Shown here in pieces: positions 7,809 to 21,709 of a DNA stretch of 64,000 bases; within the stretch, counting starts at the first letter, position 1, and each line of letters opens with the position of its first letter. The position numbers and the translations under genes are program-made. The stretch comes from Stratiolaelaps scimitus (lineage: Eukaryota; Arthropoda; Arachnida; Mesostigmata; Laelapidae), in contig JABWDB010000007.1 of the NCBI GenBank assembly GCA_019614645.1, positions 930,001-994,000 of the forward strand, read 5' to 3'. The notes below the pieces were generated by a model. The model saw only the letters and a program-made list of their open reading frames with translations, searched no databases and was not told the DNA's origin.

Positions 7809-9420
7809 TGTACGATCATCCAGCAATTATTCACACGTACATAAGGACAGGATACCCAAAACTAAGGCTATTACGCTCGATGACTTGGTCCATTACGAAC
7901 TGAGTCTGTTTTTGACTTGGCACACTGTTCTGACGCGAAATTTGGAAGAGGCACCGCCAAATTGGGTAGGTCGATGCTAGAATTACAAGGGGTGTTTCAG
8001 CTCTGCAACAATATGCGCAGACATCACAGACCTCAGTATAGCACTCGAAAAGACCCAAGCTCGTTGGACCTTCAACATACCCTTCATCTCGGTCTATCGC
8101 CAGGTCTAACCAGCAGTAGACGAAGTGGCGGAAGCAGTAGTTTTGTTTCAATCTATCATTCCTACATTGCTGTTCAGCGCGGTTAGCACGTCGCTCGGAA
8201 ATGAAAACGAAGAAAATCTTAGGTGTTTGTTCTCTCTGCACAGCCACGTTCAATCTGACCTGTTCCACTTCCATCACTTTGGCTTCAATGGTTTCTCCTG
8301 TGCGAAGTAGAAGATTCATTGCTGCTGTCTCGCGAACAGCAGTGCGTAACTTCGTCTTACGGTGCTAGTTTCCATTGAGTGTACGGTAGCATTGGCCGCA
8401 TTGAGTGTCTTTGCTATTTAACAGTTCGGAGTAGTCGACACTATTAATTACTGACTTTCAAGCATCCAGCCAAACTAGCGTAGGAACCCTGGCCTAAAAT
8501 TCACTTAGCTCACCAGAGCACCGAATGACGAAGCAGATCCCTGCAGACTGCTCATTACGCATCTTCCACAGTCGTTACTCACGTCAAACACGGTGTTGAG
8601 CAAGCGCTGAAATGAGACGCGATCGACTACCTCTGGGTATTCTCTAATCTTCGTTGTGGCTGTGACAAACGAAGGGCGTAACCGAAAGCCACGGCGCCGC
8701 CTACTGGCGACGCACGTTCGCATTATCGACAGCCGACCGATCGGGGGTGTCTGCATTCCCTTTTTGAGACACGGCCATTCGGCTCTCCTCTGACTTGAAC
8801 ATAGTTAGGCCCTTGGGACGATCTTGGCTGGCTTCCAGACATGCGGCAGGGCGGAGGAACGCAATGCGGGGCCTGGCAATGCATTGACTGGTCGATGGCA
8901 CCGTGTTGAGTAGCAGTGAAGACGACAGTCGAGGGGGCCCCGACTGGTGGAAGTGCGTTAGAAGGGCCTGGAACTATTGCTAGGCCAATACGCAGGGAAG
9001 GTGCAATCACTGGAAAAAGAATGCTGTTGCTCCCGGTGATTCTGCTATCCCTGATGCTGTTGTTGTTGCTTCTGCTGGTACGAACTCCTCTTGGGTCCGG
9101 GCAACCGCTGCTCAGCTCCTGTGTCGCTGAGCTCTACTTGTATTCGCTCTCTGCCCTGAACACTTACTCAGGCGTTCGGCTTCCAATAGGCTCAATGCAG
9201 TGCTCGTTTGATGTCCCGGCAGTTTGATGTCCCGGCTCGGTGTGTACGAGAGCATCCACTGTCCAGTTGGCCGCACGTAGGTTCCTGGTGCATAACGGCC
9301 AAACGTGAGATTGTGTCTACAAGGAGAGTCGACTCGCTGATGGATATAGGTATTACAGATAACCTATTACTGCCTTCTTGCTTGCTACACAGTGTTTCAG
9401 ATGTTCGATAGATGTTATTT
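7809..9420. other. No recognisable gene; one longer open frame
   Basis: The minus strand is open from 8319 to 7831 (162 codons, ATG start). The predicted protein is acidic at its start and cysteine-rich in the middle (AYCC), and matches nothing I recognise. It lacks a visible polyadenylation signal or repeat association. It could be a chance frame or an exon; I would not annotate it as a gene on this evidence. Confidence 0.4.
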
Positions 9421-9435
9421 AGGTTTCGATTCACG
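9421..9435. repeat. Left target-site duplication of the 9.4-kb F1 insertion
   Basis: AGGTTTCGATTCACG; the matching copy is at 9540-9554. Confidence 0.85.
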
Positions 9436-9540
9436 TCAACCCTGCACTGAATCGGCCCACTTTCATGGAGATTGGAATGTCTCTGGTGGTGACCGTGCGT
9501 TTGAAGAAAATTTCCTCCTCTATAAAAAAAAAAAAAAAAA
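9436..9540 (+). mobile_element. F1 LINE 3'-end insertion with poly(A) and target duplication
   Basis: The insert ends in TTTGAAGAAAATTTCCTC, CTCTAT and a 17-bp A run. It is bounded by exact copies of AGGTTTCGATTCACG at 9421-9435 and 9540-9554, the first base of the right copy merging with the poly(A). This is a complete, severely 5'-truncated LINE insertion or a small non-autonomous element. The same 3' sequence recurs at 43960-44042 and 58190-58245. Confidence 0.85.
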
Positions 9541-9554
9541 GGTTTCGATTCACG

Positions 9555-12220
9555 AGTACGCCTTTCGCTAACAAGCCGCGCCTCATTTCTGTCAAGTTTA
9601 AAATCGCGTTCTTACCGATTCATTTATCAGGAGTTCGCACATTGAACCAAGCGGGGAATGCTTCTGTCCGCAGTTATTTATCCATTATGAGGCGCATTTA
9701 TTATCCTTTATGAGAAACCACCTTGACGAATTCCAAATCAGTAACAGGGAGACCTCGCCTGTGGTACACGTTCAGTGGTTTGGTGTTAAGCGTCATATTT
9801 TTGCAGGAATCGCCGCCTCGTTAGATTCTCAAACATTCGACACACCCTTGAGTTTAGGGAGCCTTCTATTTGCCGGCATTGGAACAAAGTCTGATCGTTA
9901 CCGTCGAGCGGTTGTTGGCCCGAAATAGCGCAGCGCGCGTCAAGAGGCGAACTCAGCCCATTTCGCTTAATCGCAGACTATTCACAACGATAAAAATTCG
10001 AAACTTGTCTCCCTAGAGCAGTCTTACTATTATTAAAATTCTTTTATTGAGATAGTGCCCCTTGAATTGTCACGAGGTGTACAAACTGCCCGACGAAGGC
10101 ATATCAAAAATACATTTTACCCTGTAGACTGCACCCGTGTAGCCCGAGTGTATGCACCAAAAGCTGGTGATGACTGATGGTAGAGCATTAAACAGAGTTA
10201 AGGTACATTGGGTACACAATATTTAGGTGGGTGTTATTATGTATTAGTATATTATTATTCCAAGTTGATAATTATATATTTAAGGGAATAGCCCACTTGG
10301 ATCTTTGACAGCTTTCAATGCCACACCTGCATTCATGCAGGATTACACTGTGATAAACGAAATAACTTCTTGATTTTTTGTAATTTAGTATATATAATAG
10401 TGAAATTTATTTTGTACACGTAGGAAGTATTTACATTAATCGCACATAAGTGTATACATCATCAAAGCCTATTTCGATAAATGAGTCTATGCCCTAAATG
10501 GCCAAAAAAGTGAATTTATTAATTACAAACGTCACTGACGTTGTCAGATTATCAAGTGTGCCCTTTTCAAGTCCTCTTTTAAAACTGTTCTATATTATAT
10601 TCCCTATATTATATTCCTCACTGCAGTAGGCAGCTGATGTCATATTCATGCAATTCTAAGTATAAATTCTAATTTCAACTGCTAGAGTAAGCCTTCCTTC
10701 CAGTATCCCTATGAACTAGTGTTATTAGCGGCTTGCTATTTCCGCATCGTTCAGCTTCATCTGACACCCGTAATAGATATTTCAGTATTCCCACCTGATG
10801 CCAAAAAGGCAACCCACTTACAGGCAAACATTACAAGCCATTTGGGTATAGGGGGCCGTCTCGAAAATTTGCCCGACGTTTGGAATATGGCTCGAATATG
10901 GCATAATGCTATTGGAGGTACACAATACTATTAGACACATTGGAAGGAATCGATACCCATTTCCTCTGTTACCGCTTGTGGTGTCTCCCCTAAAGTCATC
11001 TTTATACGTGTAGCGTTACAATACATCCTCCTCGCCAATTTCATCTACCGATCCCTTTGTTGCAACGGTTTCGAATCGGTTTGGGGATCGCTTTTTTTAC
11101 ACGGCCTTTCGTCGGAGCACTGACGCCGGATTGCGTTCCTCGCCCTCCATGGTGTTGGGTGTTGATTACAACTGACTGAGTATACAGTATTTGCTGGTGG
11201 CGGTACGAGGTGCAGACATTGTTCTTTTGCTCATAGCTGACCCTCCGCTGTGGTCCCATGGCAGGCGTCGGTACCGCCGCGTAGCATTGCTTCAAGGTGG
11301 CATAGACACGACTTGCGTATTACAACTACAACGACTGCGACGGTAACCCTCCTTCCCGATGTTTGCACAACCCAGTCGAAACTGATTTGTTGTTTGTGCC
11401 TTGATCGTTTCCCGTGTCCTTGGCTGGCTTTGCTTATGCACATTGTACAGGCTGACATTAGGTGGATGGCTCCACCGTGTCCTGAAAACATAGTTCCCGA
11501 TAGCGAAACAAGGCAGTCGTGACGGGCGAAGGGACGAGCTTCTGGGTTGCTTCGTAGAGGGAAACGTCAGTCGTTAGCTGAGGTTGAGGGACGCAAGGAG
11601 TGTTCTCACGTCTTGAGGGTCTCTTTTCTCATCAATAGTCCTCATAGCGTGCAGTACGGCTAGCAAGCAAGTAGACTAGGAAGCTTTGCGAGCCGTAAGC
11701 GGCCCGCAGATCGTAGGTCTTCTATCTCCGTTAGCCCTTCCATCCATGCACTGTATCGTGGATATAGCTTGCCATTGAACGTCTGAATGAAGCGGCTGAA
11801 CGACTCAGCAACATCCAACGTAAGTACTGGGAATTAAGCTGAATATAGACAGGTGATCAGCACGACATCTGCTCATCTAAAAGGGATCTCCATAATCCAA
11901 GCGTATGAAGAAAGGCAAGACAACACGTGACAATGGCAACCTCGGTGCCGCCACCGGTAACGATCCACGGTGATGACAAGGCGTGTGTGTTAGTTCACGC
12001 CATACATATCAGCTTCTCAAAACATATCTGCTTAGACAATTGAGAAGGTGTACGTACGCTAGATTGATGATTGCAGATGTGATGGTCCTGTTGACTGACT
12101 ATTGACATATGTGTACATACGGAGGAGTGCACAATGAATATCCAATCCGCCCACGTTTCGGGATTCCGGTCCTGCAATCCTATATGCCTCTATTCCGCCG
12201 TTGCACACTGTAGTTTTCAA
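9555..12220. other. No recognisable gene
   Basis: About 2.7 kb. The first half is AT-rich (10000-10700), the second of average composition. Open frames are all under 95 codons and unrecognised. Confidence 0.5.
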
Positions 12221-12300
12221 GGGTCCGTCTTATGAAGCCATGCCGAAAGCCGTTGTACCGTGGATGTTAAATGTTGGCTGTGAGTCAGCCCGGAAACTTT
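12221..12300 (+). repeat. F3 dispersed repeat, copy A
   Basis: About 80 bp containing GGTCCGTCTTATGAAGC, TGCCGAAAGC and GGCTGTGAGTCAGCCCGG. Related copies are at 33821-33900, 42650-42725 and, inverted, 34205-34268. No terminal inverted repeats or target duplication are visible. The type of element is unknown. Confidence 0.75.
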
Positions 12301-15300
12301 ACTTTCTAGACCTCGGTCACCGCTAAACGGGGTAAGTCCGTAACGGATACATCTGCTCACTGAAAACAAATGGATTTTACCCATGGTTTCCACGTTACAT
12401 AGATGCTTCGCTAAGGAGAGCCAAAATTGTATTCTGCCCTATCTATAATACAACCTGCTCAAAAGGCCAACCATTAATTCGAATGTGAGCTGAGTAGTTG
12501 GTTTGTATTTCCGCTATCCCACCAAACAGTTATAGGTCGACTCTCGCTATCTCGTAGCGGCTGTGCTTTGTCTGGCGATATTTCACAGCGTACATAATGT
12601 CTGCCGTCAGTCAGGTGGCTCATCGCCCGGCTTGAAATAATCACTTTTTCTCATGATCTACAGCTGGTCAATAGATTCACGTAAAAATCAACCGCTCAAA
12701 ATGGAAAACCGCTCTAGGCAACGAGCCCGAACGAGAGGTTCAAGTTAAGAAGTCTACGCAGAGCATACCAACCGTATTGAAAGGCGGCCAATGCAGCTCT
12801 TCTCGTAAGAGCCGGCTCCTGTCAATTTTTGTCCGAGCGTTGAACTCAACTGGGATTGAGAGCCGATCTGGCCTTTCAGAGCTGTCCTCAGTCAGGGGAC
12901 TGAGGCGGACTGAGACCGACCGATTCGGAAAAACGTTCAAGGCCCCGGGGGCATAGGGCTGTCTGGAAAGGAGTCTTGGGCCGAACGACGACGATCAACA
13001 GAGCACATGACCCGAACGGCTGTTTCAGCCAATTTTTGCTATGGCGGAAACGTTCATGGGGAGCGCTCGTGCCATTAGCCGACAGACGTACAAATACACA
13101 CAGACACACGCACACACACACGACGAAATGAATGAGATAGATGTTTATGTCTGTGTTGCAAATGGTAATATCTGGTGTATAATGGGCAGAATCGATTTGA
13201 TTAGTACGTAATTGCATACTATGCGCAGTGAACGCAGGCGAAATAAAAAGTCAGTCTGTCGACCTCGCATAGGTTTCGGGTTTAATCTCGTTCCAATGGG
13301 ATGCGGGATTTAAGACGACTGCCACACCCCTGCATCATGAGATTGTATTTGATTATCATAGCCAAGGTAAGGGCAACATTGTTCCCGTTTGCATCTAGAG
13401 GTATCTTCGTAAGAGGTTCTGTGAGAGGCGCTCCTTCGGAAGGTCTCATTGCTTCCTGTGTTTTCTATGAGAGATACACGAAATTTCCAAATAATGTAAT
13501 AGATGCATTAGTTTGCTTTCTTGGATGTATAGAAGACAGCTAACGAATAGCTATAATATCACCGTTCGAGAGTCCCTCTCGTTGGCGAAGGAGAGCCTTG
13601 AGGGGCTAGTGCGGATTATTTTAAAAAAAAACTATTTTTCTGCCTCCAGTTCTCCTCACAAACTATTTCTTTGTTACAATAAATTTCGCGCCATCTCGAT
13701 GGCAGTCACAGATTGCACATGGTTCTCCTAATATCTGAAGGAACTTAATGCGTTACTAGTTTTCGGACACAGCATTCCACTCGATACTTTCGAAGGGAAT
13801 CGGTAAAATTTAGCAAATAAGATTGAAAACTTTTAATTTTTTTTGGATATTTGAAAAATGAACACACATCAAGAAACGCCATGATCAAACCGTGATCAAC
13901 AATAACTATCTCAAGCCGCCATGATCTTTAGTTCGCCGGTTCGCAAGCGATTAGACAAGGGAGCGCTGCAAGCTTTTCACGTTCGGCGTTCGATAGCAAC
14001 TTGGATCTTAAAGTGACCAAGTGCTAGTTTTTCTTTCAAGTGTAGGATGTGAAATCTTATGAAATCCCATTTGTAAGAACTTTCCCTTCACGCGATTTGT
14101 CTGTGGCTGGTCATGTGGTCACTGGGTCGGAAACCGCTTCCGTATTCAGGAGGGATTCCGATCTGGCTGCAGTATGTAGTATGCCCTCCTCTCAACTTTG
14201 CAATACTCACCACTGAAGTTTATGGCGTCTAATCCCACCCTGCAGTAAGTTCCACTATGCCTTTGGAACCGTTCTCAGTAGAGGTTCCGGCATATGCAAT
14301 CTCCCGTAATCACAGGCATCTCCCCATGACACGATGCAGAAATGTGCAGTCAAATATCTCATATGCATTGGTCTGACCATGAACTTCCACAAAGGAGCAA
14401 GGGACTATATTGAGCTTATCTAGTCGTAATGCACAGTTACTCACCTACATATATGCGCGTTCATGACATTCGAAATTACTACATTAATACTAACCCCAGT
14501 CAGGCTGATGAATACTCACGGTACAAGTGAGAGCGTTGATGGCAAAGTTCGACGAATGGCTTATCCATGCGTTCGTTAGGTGAACTGACATTTCGTTGTA
14601 CGCAGCAAATTCAGTGTCTCTTGTATAGACCATTGACTCATAATCTTGTACGCCTAATTCCTACCAGCCGTTGACGACTGATGTGCAGAAGGTTGCTTCA
14701 ATGCACACATGTCATCGCTTTTAATCTAGTTGCCATTACAGGCAAAGTTAGACGGTGGATGGGTAAGTTTGGATCAGCCGTTTGGCTCCTTCAGGAAATG
14801 CAGAAGGGAGCAGCTACAGATTTATTATGCCATTGGCTTTTGTGTGTGCACACGAAAGGGTCGTATCGAACCAGACGTGAATAAACAACCGACGAATCAA
14901 GGACTCGTTACGAGGAGACATCTGCTCGAAAATAGCTGGCTCCTGGAGGCACGACGGTTTACGGCTTCTGGAAGAAACTGATAGAGAAGAATTGACCTGT
15001 AACAATTAGCCAAATGATTTGCTATCCTCACCAATGAGGCTTACTGGGTGCCTCGATGAGCAACGATCTCTAGCGGCACATTTTCTCTATGGCTCACCAT
15101 GGAGATGTTTGCTGCAAAAGGATAAACACAGTCCTCTATTCAAAAGTATGTCAATTCAATATGCAAATCTCATACTCAGAAGTTGCTCGTTTTACAGTAC
15201 CTATCCAGTTCACTGAGGAAACCCTCCTCTGATACACTTATAACTAGTCTACCATACACAACAAGATCTGAGACCTAGCGGTATTTTATGGCGGGCTCCC

Positions 15301-16298
15301 GCTATTCGACACTCTACGACTCCGCAGGCTAACGGTAACAGTGGGTAACATATAGATGTTTGACAGTTTACACAGCTTCTATCGATCTATATACGTTGCG
15401 TTCACGATCTCGTTTTTGTTGCCAGTGAATCTTACAGACAATAACATAAAAGACGAACGAAGGCACCCTTTCTATCCCATCTCCAGCCAGACGTATGCGT
15501 GTGCGTGCGCCTTTCCCAAGGGTTGTTTTGCAGACAGCGCACCGAGTTCCCGGCGAAGGTCACCCTCGGTAGAGGTCGCATTCCTTCGCAGCATTGCATT
15601 GGTCAGCTGTTCCGGTTCGGAATGCGAGAGCAATAAGAACAATCAGAATAAACTGCTGCTATTTCGATGTGAGCTATCCGCCCACCGCTAACAACGTTAC
15701 ACTTAATACGTGGCGTTGCTATTATGGCGCTGATGGTGCCGAGGAAATGCTCCTGCTTCTTGATCGTTTTTATTATGACTAGTGCATATTGATAAGGGAC
15801 GATGTTTCATATCCAGGATCATTTGACGAGGTCGAGCGACACACGGCGTCACCGCTTGACGTTTTGAGGTCGATGGATTTGTAGGGTAGTGTCACTTTCG
15901 AGTTGCTGCCGGTGAAGAAATTCGGAAGCTGGAAAGAATGGCGATCAATTGTGCATCTACTGGGTATACAGACGCGTTTTGATATGATTGTATTCATTAA
16001 AGCAGTGCCGTTTGGCTCATCAATCTGTTTTTCATGTAGTGTTTTTCATTCTCGAGACTGGATCACTCCCTATAGTCAGGTTTCTCGTGGTTGATGAGGC
16101 CCGTTGGAAGGAGCCTGCAAATATTGTCCTCTGGCAGAGAATTGGTGGCAACGCCCCATACGTCTAGAGAGGAATATATCGTATGTCCACTGCTAAAATA
16201 AATATTATTCTGAATAGGCTCCGAGTAGTTTTTGTTTAACAGAAGCGTCAATAGTCACACCAGCACAAAATGTGAAGAAGGATAATTTGCTTGTTGTC
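12301..16298. other. No recognisable gene; one (CA)n tract
   Basis: About 4 kb with only short open frames. It contains an imperfect (CA)n tract at 13095-13122. The frame at 15356-15691 (111 codons) begins with a hydrophobic stretch but is otherwise unremarkable and unrecognised. Confidence 0.45.
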
Positions 16299-16354
<56 letters not shown>

Positions 16355-16402
16355 GTTTAAACTATACTTTTTTTTATTAAAAAAAAGTTTATATATATAT
16401 GT
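16299..16402. repeat. (TA)n cluster with T8/A8 inverted repeat
   Basis: Three TA tracts are separated by short spacers. One spacer contains ACTTTTTTTT, a three-base gap and AAAAAAAAGT, which can fold as a stem. The whole block is likely to extrude or slip. Confidence 0.85.
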
Positions 16403-17776
16403 ATGTTCGAACTGCCCAAGGCGTTGTCGTGAAACTTTGCCGAAATTAAAGGGCACACCAAGATGTGCACTGTATGATCAGATCACATCTCGTTTTTCAA
16501 GGAATATAGACCACAACAGGTCTCTACGAGACAGCCACTCATAGGTCGTGGAGTGCACTTTGCTTAAGATATTCGATTCGAGATTAATCAAAGCAACCCG
16601 ATTGTATGCACACCTCGGGTTCCAGACGGCTCCCACTAATGTGTAACGGTGCCATTTATTCGGATAATAGACAGCGAGATATGTCTAACAGGAGAAGCAC
16701 TGAAGAGAAGGGGATTTCACTCGAAAACGACAGTCCAACGATGCCAGTTCCTGCGAATGCCAGTTTGGTGTTTGTCACAAAGAGCCCTCGACGCTTGAGC
16801 ACTTTTAGTGTATGATACAATCGTTGCCACGGGCCGGCAGAGTAAAACGAATATCCAATCAGAATTGATCCTCGATTTGATTGTTAGAAGACATATTAAG
16901 TAGCTTCTGCTGCGGTGAGACGATGTAAAGGACGAGAACGAGTTACGAGCATAAATATGCCCCATGATCTGTTAGACACTAAATTAATGAGAAAATCAAT
17001 ATTGCAGAGCGACGGCTCACGGAGTGAAATTCTAATATGAATAAATTCTATTCGTTAGGATCGTAGGAATTTGAATTTGGAAATAAATGAGGTGGAGATT
17101 AGCTAGGTCACATAGGGAAGTACCAGACAAGTCAAGTAAAATATTACTTTATTCGTGGGAATAGAATTCACTCTAGATACGAGAGAAAACATTTGCACGG
17201 GTGAATTTTAACTAAAATATACACATACATATGTACAGTTTTCATTATTACACACTTAGTTCATAATGATGATGATGTACATTCGCCGTGCCCAATCTCA
17301 TCGCAAATATACTTATGTAATTAGAATGACTTCCGCTTCAGCCCGACCGATCTCAACGAAAATACGTTCTTAATTATTTTCATCCTACCAGTTTTGATAG
17401 TTCATATGCTCAGACCGCTCCGCAGATTTGTGTCCCAATATTAAAATATTTAGCAGTCATGTTAGAATTCACAAGTCTCCGGAATATTCGTACGTCAGCA
17501 ATATTATATAAGATAGTATAGGGGGGGGGGGGGTACATCGATACCACCTCATTCGACACAACACATAATTAACAGGTCTGATCAATTTAGATTGAACTCG
17601 TTCAGTCGCCTCGTCGTGTTTCCTCCGTCAGACGTCACAACAATAAATAAACTTGAAGACCAGAAGACTTCTATAAACATTGATATCGAACTCTGCCATT
17701 GCGACTATGATACATCTGAAACGAGGTTTAGATGAAAGACAAGCTGACTTTGGTGATGTAAAGTAACCTTTGAGCA
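16403..17776. other. No recognisable gene; 13-bp G tract at 17521-17533
   Basis: AT-rich sequence, especially 16980-17520, with no open frame above 82 codons. A run of 13 G interrupts it at 17521-17533. Confidence 0.5.
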
Positions 17777-17826
17777 AAGTTTTATTTGTTTAGTAAAGGA
17801 ACTGCAATTTTTACAATGCTTAATGC
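17777..17826 (-). mobile_element. F4 SINE, 3' tail fragment
   Basis: The minus strand carries the tail of the tRNA-derived SINE (GCATTGTAA..., TGCAGTTCCTTTA-like, AATAAA-like), matching the tails at 29222-29270 and 38222-38272. The tRNA-related head is absent. Confidence 0.65.
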
Positions 17827-17971
17827 CAATATGTTGGCCAATATCCAATACCGGCCTTACAATGACTCCAAGGATCGTAAAGGAAATCCAAATTGAAAAA
17901 TGAAAATCAACAAGCGTCGGCTCACATTAAAATGGTGAACTTGGCATACAAATATGGCACCCACACACACA

Positions 17972-17974
<3 letters not shown>

Positions 17975-18002
<28 letters not shown>
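17975..18002. repeat. (TA)n microsatellite
   Basis: About fourteen TA units. Confidence 0.95.
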
Positions 18003-18005
<3 letters not shown>

Positions 18006-18757
18006 CTGTCCTTTTCAACTGAGCTAGCAACTCAATTTTCGTTTATTCTATTGGTCTCGATCAGCCCGGCACGTTTAGTGAGATTATTAAAGGCTACTTT
18101 GTAAACCAACAAATACGTTGGCGGAAAAGAACATGACTGGGTTCCAGGGGCGGCCTGTTTGATCGCATAGTTCTCTTTCTTCGCGCTGTCTGGCGTCCAA
18201 CCCCGCTGTTGTTCCAATATCGCGTACGTTTACAGTAAAAACGGGAACCGGATATGTTTGTCGGTGTCCTGGTGAGCTTTCGTCGTTATCTAAAAACCTA
18301 ACACTACGGCTTCGGGCCTTCCAACAGACCGCGCCGAGGCCTTGGACCGGACATGGCGGCGTCTTGAGTTGCAACGGGTTTTTGTACTTCGCACCGCTAG
18401 TCGAGGCCAGGCAAACAGTTCTCACACCCAGCTATTCGGCTATTTTTGCAACATGCCCGCATGCAGCTCGACATATGCAGGTTGTAGTTCCACTCTTCTG
18501 TTAGGGAAACGAATCTCAGCAAAACTCGAAGACGAGCCAGGATCTCGAAGAGTTTGATCAGGTTTAGCTAAATAACCTTGTCAAAGCGCTGCATGCCGTG
18601 CCTCGAATTGAATTAGGGCTAACCGTCGGTATAACTACGTGCAGAAGAAGAAGAAGCTGAATCTACTCCGAGGTGATAGCACTTGTCTGCAAATTCTATT
18701 CCATTCGAATTGTCGCTTAGGATGTTCCAGGCTCGAACGCCTGTAAGATGCTGCAAG
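18003..18757. other. No recognisable gene
   Basis: Moderately GC-rich. The minus strand is open over 18425-18087 (112 codons), but the product is unrecognised. Confidence 0.45.
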
Positions 18758-18825
18758 CTAACCTGAAAGGTTAAAAGCTGAGGCGTGTCAGACCCTCAGA
18801 ACCGCTGAGGGTCAGCTCGAAAAAC
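18758..18825 (+). mobile_element. F2 tail family copy
   Basis: It reads CTGAAAGGTTAAAAGCTGAGG, a TGTCAGA block, then GAGGGTCAGCTCGAAAAACA. This matches copies at 31655-31715 and 55381-55450 (+), and 26950-27085 and 59335-59412 (-). In this copy the centre has become GACCCTCAG-AACCG-CTGAGGGTC, a 9-bp hairpin. Confidence 0.7.
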
Positions 18826-20911
18826 ACAATTATTAACTCGTCTATGGGGTAAACGCTTAATAGGATGACTATTTATTGTCAAGTTATTTGAACTGTGAAC
18901 CAGCCGCTCATCTATTTCAAAAGGCATGTATGAATATTTTTGCAAGTAATACATATATGGACATAATGTAATACTTGTTCAATTTCATTTCCATGTATCC
19001 TGAGAGGAGCCTGTCGCTCAGAGCTTATCTCAATAAGTGTTCGAGGTAGGGGGCGTCGGGGAGTATCGCCGTCAGAATATATGCCCGTAACTCCGGCCTG
19101 CTTAGGACCGTCTATCAGATCTGGGCGCCATCATGTCTAGGACCCTGTCTCCTTGGAGTGGATATGGCCGACGTGCGCCGAATGATCTAATCACGTCGGT
19201 AAGCCAGACATCGTAGATATGGCGATATAAACGTAGTTGCGAAGCTACAGCCTTCCTACTTAAAACAGCGTCAATTTAAGCTAGAATTGAACATTCAACG
19301 GAATATTGTTGGTTGCCAGAACGCAGCCGTCAATTTCTGATTTTAGAATCACAAATATTCGCAATTGAAATTAATTATTTTCTCCTAGATGAAAAAGTAT
19401 GTAAGATAATTTAGCTCTCACCGGCGTCGCCTACATTTCTACAGACAGCCCTATAACATACAGTACATACGGGAGCATTACAGTATATATATATATATAT
19501 ATACACATATACAGCTCGATCCATAGTATAAGCACCGGTGGGCACACCATGGATTGAGCCACACATTCGGAGTACGCACAAATAGCACAGTTTCATCTTA
19601 CTGGGTATAATGATACCAAAACGAGGCCGTTGGCTTAAACCATTGAAGATCTGCCCACCTATGAAATAAGACCAAACGATGTGTCCGAATATCTCTAGTG
19701 TTCGCCTTTGGATCCGTATTTTGCGATTCCTCGAACGATCACGTTAACTAATCAACTGAGTCTAACGTTGACGTCGAAGCATGTGTCGCTTGATTTTGTA
19801 TTTCACTCCGATCTGTTCCAAAAACTATTCACAGTTGTTCAACTTTAATCCGAAATGAAACTGCACAGGCTGGCCAGGTAAGCGGCGATCGCGGTTTCGA
19901 ATAGCAGTGACGAACTTCGAACATCCGGGTACATCCGATTTAAATATTATGGATGGAAAAGTTAGGCAAATAGTATTTGAAGCTGATTTCGAGCGAACTG
20001 CGAAAGTTGTACATGATCAGAAGTGTCTTCAGACGGGCATTCCTACGCATCATCGTATCTCGATCAAAGTCCGTTGAAGATTTTTGAAATTTATGGCCCT
20101 TTCAGACATACGGGCGCCTCGAGTGGACCCAATGCAAAGCCGTGCAAACCTCCAACGGTTTGAAGCAATGATCCCGTTTTTTGCGTTACATTACTTGTGA
20201 AACAAGGCAAAATATCCATCTTGTGGAGGTTTGATCAGCTTTCCTATCTTCGTCAGTCGGCCGAGTAACGCTTCCTTTGAAGAAACCCTGTTGGAGAGAC
20301 ACACGAAATTGGGGTTTCTTTTTCTCCTTATTTTGTTAAATCTTTCTCATGACAAATTGTAATTCAGCCGTATGTCCTCTTTAGGGCCCAAGCCAAGATG
20401 AGCAACAATTCAGTTCGAACACTCTAATATATGATGCCCATTTGCAGCTGTTTTACCAAATAGTATTTTACACGCGGGATTGTTACTGTATATAATTTGT
20501 GTGTAATTAACTACTGTATATATAATTTGCCTAAAGTGTTTCTAAACCATAGCAGACGAGCCACCCTTCAGGCGTTAACATGATTTATGTGCTCAGTGCG
20601 TGTGACCTCGAGTGCACTGGTGGTTCAGTCCCTACGAAAGTCATTCCCACGTAACGCATGGAATCCAGCGACCATAAGTAGTTTGCAGAACTTATGAAAC
20701 ACACTGACGTCAGCATCAGGTGGATCACCTATAGACTTATTTATTATCTCTCTATTTACGTAAATCCGTAGGTGATGCTTATAATAAATATGCAATGAAA
20801 ATACAAGGCACGGGCAGAGAGGCCTATTCAAATTGAAGGCTGTATTCGGTACCTTCGCTATTGTTCCAGTCGCCTACGCAGCTAACTTGTTAAATACAAG
20901 AGTGTCCTCCG
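18826..20911. other. No recognisable gene; (TA)n at 19484-19503
   Basis: Mixed composition with short open frames only. A (TA)n tract lies at 19484-19503. Confidence 0.5.
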
Positions 20912-21121
20912 GTGATTCGCTATTTGCTACACTTCCATAGGAATTACCAGCCTATCGTCTACGGCGCGAACCTACTCAGGTCGTATGTACTTGACCATCG
21001 CATGTTGCCGGCAAGCGACGAGCAGCTACAGACAGAAGTACCCGAGGTACTAGCCCTTATATTAGGCGCGGTAATCTCCGTGGTGGTAGATGTTGCGCCA
21101 TTCTATTTGACATGCACTTAG
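20912..21121 (+). CDS. Hypothetical short ORF or last exon with hydrophobic C-terminus
   Basis: The frame of 69 codons ends in a hydrophobic segment (VLALILGAVISVVVDVAPFY) that could span a membrane. A possible splice acceptor (CTTCCATAG) lies at about 20932-20940, so it may be the last exon of a longer gene rather than a free ORF. An AATAAA follows the stop by 26 bp (21147-21152), but no GT-rich element follows that signal. I do not recognise the protein. It lies on the same strand as, and about 590 bp before, the better-supported small gene at 21710. It could equally be a chance frame. Confidence 0.22.
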   Translation: MIRYLLHFHRNYQPIVYGANLLRSYVLDHRMLPASDEQLQTEVPEVLALILGAVISVVVDVAPFYLTCT

Positions 21122-21709
21122 TCCCCCCGTTGCGAGTGACAACGGAAATAAAAGCGAGGAACTACTACTACCACGGGATACCCCTGTCCCTGTTGCGCGG
21201 GGAGGGACGCTGATCTTGGCCGTGGACGAGTGGAAATAGTTGGGGTGGAGGGGTTGGCAGTTCTATGCTAGATGGCCGTGCTGTCGGCACATTACGGGCG
21301 GAGCAGGACTGCAATACGCAATGAATGAATTTGACAGCAGATAGATTGTGCTCTCTGTCCCGCCTCTCGTACGGTGTCGCCATTACGATGAAGTATAGCA
21401 ATAATATAAATATCGTAGAATAGCATCTATTCATTTCGGTGGAATATATTCTAGTGCCTAGCAGCAGCGGTGCCTGTGGGCGAATTTTTACCACATAATC
21501 GTGTCCCAGTGTGAATTAATCACTTTGAGGATACAAACGAATTTGAATTGTCGCGACAGTTCGGGTTGACGCTCGCAGTGAAAATTGCCGATTTCCTTTT
21601 CAAAGCCCGCGTATGCGTGTGCCGAATCATTTAGGCTATCTAACAACGACAGGCAACGAAGCTGGACTCGTCACGTGTTGATCTCGCATAGGACAACCCG
21701 CTCTGAGCT

